Shown here piece by piece: positions 1 through 6,317 of a DNA stretch of 10,184 nt; positions within the stretch are counted from its first letter, which is position 1; the number at the start of each line of letters is the position of its first letter. The position numbers were made by a program, and so were the translations under genes. The notes below the pieces were generated by a model. That model had not been told where the DNA came from and made no database searches. It was given only the letters and a program-made list of their open reading frames with translations. Source of the stretch: Deltaproteobacteria bacterium (GTDB lineage: Bacteria > Chloroflexota > Dehalococcoidia > Dehalococcoidales > BS750m-G39); assembly GCA_013202445.1 (NCBI GenBank), contig JABMRW010000040.1, positions 1 to 10,184 on the forward strand, given 5' to 3'.

Positions 1-21
1 ATATTTTGGGGCTGACGCCAC

Positions 22-249
22 TCTTTAACTCTCCTTCTTGCGGGGATGCTTTAGTCCTTCTTGTTCTGAGTTAAGAGTGCGGGCGTCTTAATTCTCCCTG
101 CTCCGGGTTAATAATATGAGAGTGTTTTAACTCTCCTGCTCCGGGTTAATAATATGAGAGTGTTTTAACTCTCCTGTTCTGAGTTAAGAATGCGGGGTGT
201 TTTAGCTCTCTTCACTCTGGGATACTAAAGTGGGGTGTTTAAGAGGGGC
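22..249. repeat. Degenerate 38-bp tandem repeat array, about five to six units
   Basis: Units begin near 22 (shortened), 60, 98, 136, 174 and 212. The units at 98 and 136 are almost identical and share the core CTGCTCCGGGTTAATAATAT followed by GAGAGTGTTTTAACTCTC. The flanking units have drifted, and the leftmost seems to have lost about ten bases. In the two intact units GAGAGT pairs with ACTCTC around a GTTTTA loop (118-135 and 156-173), giving a 6-bp hairpin. No unique spacers lie between units, so this is a direct tandem array and not a CRISPR. It lies downstream of nuoN and no open frame of note crosses it. Function is unknown. Confidence 0.8.
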
Positions 250-262
250 GCCAGCCCCTCTT
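241..262. repeat. GC-rich hairpin, 9-bp perfect stem, downstream of nuoN
   Basis: AAGAGGGGC pairs perfectly with GCCCCTCTT around a GCCA loop. It lies at the right edge of the 38-bp tandem array. There is no strong T-run on either side, so it is a poor intrinsic terminator by itself. It resembles the AAGAGGG/CCCTCTT stems in the nuoL-nuoM gap and probably belongs to the same family of palindromes. An imperfect inverted copy of one flank lies at 8-28. Confidence 0.7.
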
Positions 263-322
263 TACCTTAAAAGGGCGGAGGGCGGGATAAGATATCAAGG
301 GGGGTGGAGTTAAAGAGAGTTT

Positions 323-339
323 AAGAGGTGAAACCTTTT
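323..339. repeat. Short hairpin with GAA/TTC loop, related to the intergenic palindromes
   Basis: AAGAGGT (323-329) pairs with ACCTTTT (333-339), including one G-T wobble, around a three-base GAA loop. On the minus strand the loop reads TTC and the hairpin is followed by AAACTC, the same loop and flank as the hairpin at 3433-3453. This supports common descent with the elements further up the operon. Confidence 0.5.
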
Positions 340-370
340 GGGCGGGTGGGTGGGTATACAAACGACTTTT

Positions 371-393
371 TAAAAAGAGGGGTAAAAACCCCG
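371..393 (-). terminator. Putative intrinsic terminator after nuoN
   Basis: On the minus strand, directly after the nuoN stop codon, GGGGT (complement of 388-392) pairs with ACCCC (complement of 379-383) around a TTTT loop and is followed by TCTTTTT. The 5-bp stem is short for a Rho-independent terminator. The position just past the last nuo gene and the T-run make it the best candidate for the end of the operon. Leaky termination is likely, and the longer hairpins at 323-339 and 241-262 lie further downstream. Confidence 0.5.
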
Positions 394-394
394 G

Positions 395-1858
395 CTAAAA
401 AGCGAACATCTGAGCCGCCATCTCGGCCAGCTTCATGACAAAGCCGGGAACAATGCCCAGCGCCAGCACACCCAGACAGGAAAGAGCCAAAGCCACCCTC
501 AAAGCGGCCGGGGAAGGCACCTTGGACGCGGAGGCGGGCTTATCCACCCACATCACCTTGACCACCCGTAGATAGTAGTAGGCCGATATTACGCTGTTGA
601 TGACGGCAATAATCACCAGCCAGAGCAGGCCGTGCTGCACCGCTCCGCTGAAGATATAGAACTTGGCCATAAAGCCAGCGGCGGGGGGCATGCCAATCAG
701 GGAAATCAGGCAGAGAGTCAGGGCCAGAGCTAAGACCGGCGCCCGCCTGGCCATGCCCGAATAGTCGGTAATTAAATCGCTATCAAGCTTACTGGAGATA
801 GCGATGATGGCGATGAAGGCGCCTAAATTGGTCAGGGCATAGCTGGCCAGGAAGAAGAGGAGGCCGCTCCGGCCGGCGACATCGGCGGCGGAGGCAAAGC
901 CCACCGTAGCCAGCCCCACCAAGAGATAGCCCGCCTGGGCGATGCTGGAGTAACCGAGCATGCGCTTGATGTTGGTCTGGGGGAGGGCAACGACGTTACC
1001 CAGCGTCATGCCTACGGCGGCCAGTATGGCGAAGAGCATCCCCCAGTCCAGGCTCAGCCAGGAGGGGAGGCCGAAGGCCGAGTAGAAGACCCTGAGCAGA
1101 ACGGCAAAGCCGGCCGCCTTGCTGGCTACCGACAGATAGGCGGTGATGGGGGTGGGGGCGCCTTCGTAGACATCGGGCACCCACATGTGGAAGGGGACGG
1201 CGGCAACCTTGAAGCCGAAGCCGGCCACCATTAATACCATGCCGGCAATCAGCCCGGGGCTGGAAAGAACCCCGGCTAATGACATACCCTGAATTGCCCC
1301 GGCAATCTCGCCCAATTGGGTCTGGCCGGTAAAGCCGAAGACCAGCGCCATGCCGAAGAGCAGCACCGCCGAAGCCACCGCCCCCAGCAAGAGATACTTG
1401 AGGGAGGCTTCGGTGGACTTGGAGTCTTTAAGAAAGCCGACCAGAACGTATAAAGAAATGCTGGTCAGCTCTAAAGCCAGGTAGATTGAAATCAGCTCGG
1501 CGGTGGCCGCCATCAGCATCATGCCCAGAGCCGACAGCAGCACCAGGGCGTAGTACTCACCCTGGAAGCGGGAGAATTTAGAAACATAGCCCGCCGAGGC
1601 CAGAATGACCAGGGCGGCGATGACCAGAAACAGCAATTTAAAGAAGAGGGCGAAGCTATCCACCGCCAGCATGTTGTTGAACAGCGCCAGCGAGCCGCCG
1701 CCCCACATGGCCACGGTAAAGCCGGCCGACACCGCCAGCCCGATAATGCTGACCGCCGCCAGCCACCACTTGCGCTTGAGGCCGAAGTCAAGCAGGATGA
1801 CCACGATGGCCGTGGCGGCCAGGGTCAACTCCGGAGCCAACAGCTCAAAATTCAACAT
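395..1858 (-). CDS. nuoN: NADH-quinone oxidoreductase subunit N (complex I antiporter-like subunit)
   Basis: Membrane-arm, antiporter-like subunit of complex I, thought to carry one proton channel. The 487 residues are almost wholly hydrophobic and are the usual length. The family signature FHMWVPDVYEGAPTP lies at about residues 223-237. The membrane glutamate of the LALELTSISLYVL segment is at about residue 130, and conserved lysines are at about 217 (GFKVAAVPF) and 247 (SVASKAAGF), as expected for a working channel. The start is ATG, preceded on the minus strand by AGGTGG at 7-nt spacing. It begins 3 bp after the nuoM stop, so the two are probably translationally linked. It is the last gene of the operon and is followed by a hairpin and T-run. 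Confidence 0.96.
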   Translation of the reverse strand: MLNFELLAPELTLAATAIVVILLDFGLKRKWWLAAVSIIGLAVSAGFTVAMWGGGSLALFNNMLAVDSFALFFKLLFLVIAALVILASAGYVSKFSRFQGEYYALVLLSALGMMLMAATAELISIYLALELTSISLYVLVGFLKDSKSTEASLKYLLLGAVASAVLLFGMALVFGFTGQTQLGEIAGAIQGMSLAGVLSSPGLIAGMVLMVAGFGFKVAAVPFHMWVPDVYEGAPTPITAYLSVASKAAGFAVLLRVFYSAFGLPSWLSLDWGMLFAILAAVGMTLGNVVALPQTNIKRMLGYSSIAQAGYLLVGLATVGFASAADVAGRSGLLFFLASYALTNLGAFIAIIAISSKLDSDLITDYSGMARRAPVLALALTLCLISLIGMPPAAGFMAKFYIFSGAVQHGLLWLVIIAVINSVISAYYYLRVVKVMWVDKPASASKVPSPAALRVALALSCLGVLALGIVPGFVMKLAEMAAQMFAF

Positions 1859-1861
1859 AGC

Positions 1862-3346
1862 TTAACCACCTAATAACCCCATTACGGGCATAACGCCCGC
1901 CTTGATGATATCGGTCAGAATGGCCGGGTAGATGCCGACCCCCATAATCACCGCCACGAAAACGAACATATAGACCCGCTCCAGGATATCGGCGTCCTTG
2001 ACCTTATTGAACTTCTCCAGCGGGGGGCCGTAGAAGACGCGCTGCAGCATCCAGAGAATATAGCCGGCGGTAATGACGATGCCCAGCACGCCTAAAATAG
2101 TCCAGAGCTTGATGCCGACCACGGCGGTACTGGTGAAACTGCCGACAAAGACCAGAAACTCGGCGATGAAACCGCTGGTGGTGGGCAGACCTAAAGAAGC
2201 CACCCCGGCCACCGAGAAGACGACGGCGATAACCGGCATCTGGCGGGCCAGGCCGCCCAGCTTCCGCAAGTCCCTCTCCTTAGAGTTGTGCATCACCAGG
2301 CCGGCCATGGCAAAGAGGAGGCCGGTGATTATGCCGTGGCTGAACATCTGCATGGTCGCCCCCACCAGGCTCACCTGACTCAGGGCGAAAATGCCGAGCA
2401 GGACATAGCCCATGTGGCTGACGCTGCTGTAAGCAATCATCCTTTTGAGGTCGGTCTGGCGCAGGGTGATGGCCGCCCCGTAGAGGACATTGACCACCGC
2501 CAGTATTATTAAAATTAAGGCGAACTCCCGGGCGACATCGGGGAAGATGCTGACGCAGATGCGAATCATGCCGTAGCCGCCCATCTTGAGCAGCGCCCCG
2601 GCCAGCACCACGCTGACCGCGGTGGGGGCGTCGGTATGGGCATCGGGCAGCCAGGTGTGCAACGGGAAAACGGGCAGTTTGACAGCAAAGCCGATGAGCA
2701 GCAGCCAGAAGATAGCCGCCACCGGTATTACCGACTGAACCATAGCCATACCACCCTGGGCTATCTCCACCATACTCAGACTGCCTGTAGCGAAGTAGAG
2801 GCTAAGAATTCCGGCCAGCATGAAGGCGCTGCCGAATAAAGTATATATCACGTACTTAATCGCCGAGTACTCTTTTCTCCCGGTGCCCCAGATAGAGATC
2901 AGGAAGTACATCGGGATGACCTCTATCTCCCAGAAGAGGAAGAACAAGAGCAGGTCCAAGGAGCAGAAGACGCCTAAGATGCTGGTCTCCAGCAGCAGCA
3001 GCCAGGCGAAGTACTCGCGGGGCCTCAGGTCAATCTTCCAGGAGATTAATACCACTATAAAGCCGAGCAGCGCCATTAATATCACCAGGGGCAGGCTGAT
3101 GCCGTCGACGCCGACGTGGTAGTTGGCGTTGATGGCCGGAATCCAGGAGAGCTTTTCTTCAAACTGTATTGCTCCCGAGGCGCGGTCGAAGATGGCGAAG
3201 AGATAGATGGACAGCCCCAGCGGCACCAGGGTAAATATGGCCGACAGCCACTTAATCAGGCGGCCGGAAAGCCCGGGGACGAAGGCGATTATAACCGCCC
3301 CCACCGCCGGCAGGAAGATTATAGTGCTTAGATAGTTAAAGTCCAA
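1862..3346 (-). CDS. nuoM: NADH-quinone oxidoreductase subunit M (complex I antiporter-like subunit)
   Basis: Antiporter-like proton-channel subunit of the complex I membrane arm, 494 residues, usual length. The hallmark LPDAHTDAPTAVSVVLAG lies at about residues 233-250 and is followed by the LLKMGGYGMIR segment. The key charged residues are present: Glu at about 140 (FFLFWEIEVIPMYF), Lys at about 223 (AVKLPVFPLH) and Lys at about 254. The start codon is TTG. An in-frame TAG lies immediately upstream, and AGGAGAGAGG precedes the TTG by 4 nt, so no longer reading is possible and TTG is well supported. It is separated from nuoL by 303 bp of palindromic repeats, unlike the tight packing at the front of the operon, and is followed 3 bp later by nuoN. 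Confidence 0.95.
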   Translation of the reverse strand: MDFNYLSTIIFLPAVGAVIIAFVPGLSGRLIKWLSAIFTLVPLGLSIYLFAIFDRASGAIQFEEKLSWIPAINANYHVGVDGISLPLVILMALLGFIVVLISWKIDLRPREYFAWLLLLETSILGVFCSLDLLLFFLFWEIEVIPMYFLISIWGTGRKEYSAIKYVIYTLFGSAFMLAGILSLYFATGSLSMVEIAQGGMAMVQSVIPVAAIFWLLLIGFAVKLPVFPLHTWLPDAHTDAPTAVSVVLAGALLKMGGYGMIRICVSIFPDVAREFALILIILAVVNVLYGAAITLRQTDLKRMIAYSSVSHMGYVLLGIFALSQVSLVGATMQMFSHGIITGLLFAMAGLVMHNSKERDLRKLGGLARQMPVIAVVFSVAGVASLGLPTTSGFIAEFLVFVGSFTSTAVVGIKLWTILGVLGIVITAGYILWMLQRVFYGPPLEKFNKVKDADILERVYMFVFVAVIMGVGIYPAILTDIIKAGVMPVMGLLGG

Positions 3347-3350
3347 CTAA

Positions 3351-3360
3351 CCTCTCTCCT
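3351..3360 (-). promoter_or_regulatory. Ribosome binding site for nuoM
   Basis: On the minus strand AGGAGAGAGG lies just ahead of the TTG start of nuoM, with 9 nt from AGGAG or 4 nt from the end of GAGG. It decides the start, because an in-frame stop directly precedes the TTG. It lies outside the palindromic repeat, so nuoM has its own translation signal despite the long gap after nuoL. Confidence 0.7.
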
Positions 3361-3373
3361 ATAAACATTCTTT

Positions 3374-3466
3374 CTACCTCACCCCTTGTATCCCCCTCTC
3401 CTTCAAAGGAGAGGGGGAGGGTGTTTTTTCTGAAGAGGGACTTCGTCCCTCTTAAACTCCCTGTTT
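3374..3466 (+). repeat. Palindromic intergenic element, copy A (two hairpins)
   Basis: The element contains two hairpins. The first pairs CCCCCTCTCCT (3392-3402) with AGGAGAGGGGG (3407-3417) around TCAA. The second pairs AAGAGGGAC (3433-3441) with GTCCCTCTT (3445-3453) around TTC. A T-run (3424-3429) lies between them. Outer blocks CTACCTCACCCCTT and ACTCCCTGTT are shared with copy B at 5746-5835 in the same orientation. The nuo transcript runs the other way, so the T-run would act as a terminator only for plus-strand (antisense) transcription. The element ends about 27 bp upstream of the nuoM start. Confidence 0.8.
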
Positions 3467-3550
3467 AGGTTTAACTCCCTTCATTCTTTTCTCCCCCCAA
3501 GGGGAAGAGCCTTTTGAGTTTCCCTCTTTTCACTCTCCTTTTAAGAAGGG

Positions 3551-3633
3551 AGAGCCCTTTGAGAGGGGGTTTCACCCCCTCTCTTCCCTTCCTCCCCCCT
3601 TCCCTAAGTAAGGGAAGGGGGTCAGGGGGATAG
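3551..3633 (-). repeat. Palindromic intergenic element, copy C (inverted relative to A)
   Basis: GAGAGGGGGT (3561-3570) pairs with ACCCCCTCTC (3574-3583) around TTC, and CCCCCTTCCCT (3595-3605) pairs with AGGGAAGGGGG (3611-3621) around AAGTA. Both stems are perfect, 10 and 11 bp. Read on the minus strand the order and spacing match copies A and B: an ACCT block, the 11-bp hairpin, a spacer, then the shorter hairpin with a three-base loop. It is therefore an inverted, more diverged copy. It begins 17 bp beyond the nuoL stop codon. Between copies A and C, 3467-3550 holds further degenerate CT-rich sequence and no gene. Confidence 0.7.
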
Positions 3634-3649
3634 GTTGTTAAAAATCTCC

Positions 3650-5542
3650 TCATCCGAACAAATAGAAACAGGCGATAATGACAATAATGCCGATACCGAA
3701 AAACAGCCCGTAGAGCTGGAGCTGGCCGCTGTGCGCCCTCCTGAGAGCCTTGCCGCCGGCCATAACCCCTTTAGCCAGGCCGTTGACGGCGCCGTCGACG
3801 CCGTAGCTATCCACCGCCTGGAAAGCGGCGAATAAACCCTTGAGCAACACCCACTTAACGATGATATTCTCATATAGCTCGTCGAGCCAGTACTTGTGCA
3901 GGAACAGGGTATAGAGGGGCTTGAACATAGCGCCGATTCTCTCCGCCGATAGCCACCTGGCGCTGTAGATAGAATAGGCCAGCAGGATGCCCAGCCCGGC
4001 CAGTATCAAAGAAAACCAGGGCAGGGCGTGGGTTAATATGCCGAAAAAGCCCGCGGCGAAGCTGTGGGTCTCGCCGTGACCGAAAAGGGCGCCGAAGTCG
4101 CCGGTGACGTTCCAGAGGCCGGAGACTACCGCCAGCACCGCCAGCACCACCATCGGCATGACCATCACCGCCGGCGATTCGTGGGGCTTGCCGTGACCTT
4201 CCTCACCGCCGCGGTAGTCGCCGCCGAAGGTCATAAAGACCACCCGGAACATGTAGAAGGCGGTCATAAAGACGGTTATCATAGCCAGATAGAATAATAT
4301 GGGCTGTGCCTGTAAAGCCGAGGCCAGAATCTCGTCCTTGCTCCAGAAACCGGCCAGCGGCCAGATCCCGGCGATGCTAATCGAGGCGATAAGAAAAGTG
4401 GCGTATGTCCAGGGCATGAACCTGCGCAGTCCGCCCATCTTGCGCATATCGAAAGTTCCGGTGGCGTGGTTGACGCTGCCGGCGCCCAAAAAGAGCAGAG
4501 CCTTGAAGAAGGCGTGGTTAAACAGGTGGAAGATGCCGATGGCGACACCCCCCGTCCCCAACCCCAGCATCATGTAGCCCAGCTGGCTGATAGTTGAGTA
4601 GGCCAGGACGCGCTTGATATCGGTCATCACCAAGCCCATAGTAGCGGCGAAGATGGCGGTAAAGCCGCCGACAACGGCCACCGTGGTCATAGCCTCCATC
4701 GAGTGGGCGAACAGCGGGAAGGTGCGCGCCACCAGAAAGACGCCGGCGGCTACCATAGTAGCGGCATGAATCAGGGCGCTGACCGGAGTGGGGCCTTCCA
4801 TAGCGTCGGGGAGCCAGACGTGCAGCGGGAACTGGGCCGACTTACCCGCCGCCCCGGCGAAGATGCCGATGGCCGCCCAGGTTAAAACGGTACCGCCCAG
4901 AGTCCCGGCGATGGCCAGGGAATGAAGCTGGCCGATGTCAAAGGTGCCGGTGTTGAAATACAAGAGTAAAATTGCCGCCAGGAAACCGAAGTCGCCCAGG
5001 CGGGTAACGATAAAGGCCTTCTTGGCGGCGTTGGCCGCCGAGGGGCGGTGGAACCAGAAGCCAATCAAAAGATAAGAGCACAGACCGACCATCTCCCAGA
5101 AGACATAAACGAAGAGGAGGTTATCGGCCAGAACCAGCCCCAGCATCGAGGCGGTAAACAGCGACATGGCGGCGTAGTAGCGGTGATAGCCGGGGTCGCC
5201 CTTCATATAGCCCTGCGAGTAAATCTGCACCATCAGGCTGACTATGATTACCACCAGCAGCATCACCGCCGTCAGCGAGTCCAGAATCAGCCCCAGGTGA
5301 ATGGTCAGCCCGCCTTCGATAACCACCCAGTTGATATCGGGGACGGGTATCGAGTGACCGGGGGCGGCCATCACCTCAAATAGCGCCCAGATTGACAGCC
5401 CCAGCGAGCCGAGCAGGGCGGCGATGGTGATGTAGCCCCCCAGCTTGGGCTTGTCGTTGAGGAAGGGCCTGAAAAAGAGCGTTATGATGCCAAAGGAGAA
5501 CAACGGCAATAAGAATATAAGCCAGACCATTGCACTCGGCAT
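3650..5542 (-). CDS. nuoL: NADH-quinone oxidoreductase subunit L (complex I antiporter-like subunit)
   Basis: Distal antiporter-like proton-channel subunit of complex I, 630 residues, usual length. The family signature LPDAMEGPTPVSALIHAATMV spans about residues 244-264. Expected residues are in place: Glu at about 150 (YVFWEMVGLCSYLLIGFW), Lys at about 234 (GKSAQFPLHVW), His343 and Lys347 (FNHAFFKALLF) and Lys402/Asp403 (SKDEIL). The C-terminal part is the region that forms the long lateral helix in characterised NuoL proteins. The ATG overlaps the stop of the upstream DUF2007-like gene by one base (TAATG), and GAGGA lies about 8 nt ahead. An internal ATG four codons later is a less likely start. 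A 303-bp repeat-filled gap follows. Confidence 0.96.
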   Translation of the reverse strand: MPSAMVWLIFLLPLFSFGIITLFFRPFLNDKPKLGGYITIAALLGSLGLSIWALFEVMAAPGHSIPVPDINWVVIEGGLTIHLGLILDSLTAVMLLVVIIVSLMVQIYSQGYMKGDPGYHRYYAAMSLFTASMLGLVLADNLLFVYVFWEMVGLCSYLLIGFWFHRPSAANAAKKAFIVTRLGDFGFLAAILLLYFNTGTFDIGQLHSLAIAGTLGGTVLTWAAIGIFAGAAGKSAQFPLHVWLPDAMEGPTPVSALIHAATMVAAGVFLVARTFPLFAHSMEAMTTVAVVGGFTAIFAATMGLVMTDIKRVLAYSTISQLGYMMLGLGTGGVAIGIFHLFNHAFFKALLFLGAGSVNHATGTFDMRKMGGLRRFMPWTYATFLIASISIAGIWPLAGFWSKDEILASALQAQPILFYLAMITVFMTAFYMFRVVFMTFGGDYRGGEEGHGKPHESPAVMVMPMVVLAVLAVVSGLWNVTGDFGALFGHGETHSFAAGFFGILTHALPWFSLILAGLGILLAYSIYSARWLSAERIGAMFKPLYTLFLHKYWLDELYENIIVKWVLLKGLFAAFQAVDSYGVDGAVNGLAKGVMAGGKALRRAHSGQLQLYGLFFGIGIIVIIACFYLFG

Positions 5543-5736
5543 TACAGCTTCCTCAAGACCTCCTGTATGATGTGCTCCTTATCCTGCGGCACTAAAACGG
5601 CATAAGTGGCCATCTCCCGGTCCACCGGCTCGCCGGCGGCGGGGAGAAGGCGGGCGGGTATCCCTTCGCCCTCAAAGAGCTCCTTCCACATTTCGGCCAT
5701 CATGAGGCTATGCGCTTTTTTGACTTCTACCCACAT
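5542..5736 (-). CDS. DUF2007-like small soluble protein (putative signal-transducing family)
   Basis: A 64-residue soluble protein. The pattern of a short N-terminal strand (WVEVKKAHS), a helix ending in LFEGEGIPARLLP, then a YAVLVPQDKEHIIQEVL strand-helix is that of the DUF2007 family (putative prokaryotic signal transducing protein, PF09413), which resembles a PII-like half-fold. The function of that family is not established. The ATG at 5736 is preceded by GAGGT about 11 nt upstream, which lies within the edge of repeat element B. It overlaps nuoL by one base (TAATG), so the two are likely co-translated. A role in complex I assembly or regulation is only suggested by position. The family assignment is by pattern and moderately sure. 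Confidence 0.72.
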   Translation of the reverse strand: MWVEVKKAHSLMMAEMWKELFEGEGIPARLLPAAGEPVDREMATYAVLVPQDKEHIIQEVLRKL

Positions 5737-5745
5737 TGCTAGTCT

Positions 5746-5835
5746 CTACCTCACCCCTTATGTTCCCCTCTCCTATCAAGGAGAGGGGGTATTTTTTTCT
5801 GGAGAGGGGTTTCACCCCTCTCTGACTCCCTGTTA
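5746..5835 (+). repeat. Palindromic intergenic element, copy B (two hairpins)
   Basis: CCCCTCTCCT (5765-5774) pairs with AGGAGAGGGG (5779-5788) around ATCA and is followed on the plus strand by a seven-T run (5792-5798). GAGAGGGGT (5802-5810) then pairs with ACCCCTCTC (5814-5822) around TTC. Layout, loops and outer blocks match copy A. The element occupies nearly all of the gap between the 51-residue gene (stop at 5838) and the DUF2007-like gene, and its left edge supplies the GAGGT used as the latter's ribosome binding site. The T-run is in the right place for termination of plus-strand transcription only. Confidence 0.8.
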
Positions 5836-5837
5836 GC

Positions 5838-5993
5838 CTAAAGCTGTGCCAGCACGGCGTCGCCGAGATAGAAGGGCCAGACGACGATGCCCAGGATAAT
5901 CTTCCACCAGACCAGGTTGGCGAAGCCGATGGTGAACAGCCAGCCAATGAACCAGATGGTTCCACCCAGTGCACCCCCCATACCCTTGTTCAT
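5838..5993 (-). CDS. 51-residue small membrane protein between nuoK and the DUF2007-like gene
   Basis: The frame runs from ATG (5993) to TAG (5838) on the minus strand and encodes 51 residues. It begins MNKGMGGALGG and is followed by two hydrophobic stretches (about residues 12-29 and 32-50), the first carrying WFIGWLFTIG. WW and Lys31 lie at the turn, and the C-terminal part carries VVWPFYLGDAVLAQL. A small two-helix membrane protein is expected. A near-perfect Shine-Dalgarno (AGGAGG) lies 7 nt before the ATG, and the gene starts 13 bp after the nuoK stop, so translation is well supported. I do not recognise a named family. It could be an accessory or assembly subunit of complex I, which is inference from position and size. 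Confidence 0.8.
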   Translation of the reverse strand: MNKGMGGALGGTIWFIGWLFTIGFANLVWWKIILGIVVWPFYLGDAVLAQL

Positions 5994-6000
5994 AGTTTCG

Positions 6001-6006
6001 CCTCCT
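6001..6006 (-). promoter_or_regulatory. Strong ribosome binding site for the 51-residue gene
   Basis: AGGAGG on the minus strand abuts the nuoK TAA and lies 7 nt ahead of the ATG at 5993. It is the clearest Shine-Dalgarno in the window and identifies the short frame downstream as a real gene, favouring the first ATG over the second one at codon 5. Confidence 0.85.
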
Positions 6007-6315
6007 TTACCATTTCATTAAATCTATTTTGGTGGCGTCTATTGTCTCGCGGTGACGGTAGATAGCGATAATGATGGCCAGCCCGACGGCGACCTCGGCC
6101 GCCGCCACCACCATCACGAAAATAGCGAAAATCTGCCCGGTCAGCATCAGGGGCACGATATAGCGGGAGAAAGCCACCATGGCGATATTGACCGCATTGA
6201 GCATGAGCTCAATGGACATCAGGATAATAATGGCGTTGCGCTTGGCCAGCGCGCCGTAAAGCCCGATGGAGAACAGCACCGCCGATAGTATTAAATAGTG
6301 CTCCAGGCCTACCAT
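6007..6315 (-). CDS. nuoK: NADH-quinone oxidoreductase subunit K
   Basis: Small membrane subunit of complex I, 102 residues with three transmembrane helices, usual length. The conserved glutamates of the proton pathway are present at about residue 36 (MSIELMLNAVN) and residue 74 (AAAEVAVGLAIIIAIYR), matching Glu36 and Glu72 of the E. coli protein. The ATG is preceded by GGGAG about 8 nt upstream, inside the end of nuoJ, and lies 2 bp past the nuoJ stop. Its own stop codon abuts the ribosome binding site of the next gene. Confidence 0.97.
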   Translation of the reverse strand: MVGLEHYLILSAVLFSIGLYGALAKRNAIIILMSIELMLNAVNIAMVAFSRYIVPLMLTGQIFAIFVMVVAAAEVAVGLAIIIAIYRHRETIDATKIDLMKW

Positions 6316-6317
6316 AG

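Noticed and set aside
22..249. Possible CRISPR array from the 38-bp repeats
   Set aside because: The units are directly adjacent and the whole 38 bp repeats, so there are no unique spacers, and no cas gene is in view.
3471..3653. Open frame of 60 codons on the minus strand in the nuoL-nuoM gap
   Set aside because: It is a translation of the CT-rich palindromic repeats (low-complexity Pro, Leu, Arg and Gly), has no plausible ribosome binding site and overlaps the end of nuoL.
5708..5974. 88-codon minus-strand frame covering repeat B and the 51-residue gene
   Set aside because: It runs through the palindromic repeat and is out of frame with the 51-residue gene, which has the strong ribosome binding site and a coherent membrane-protein sequence.
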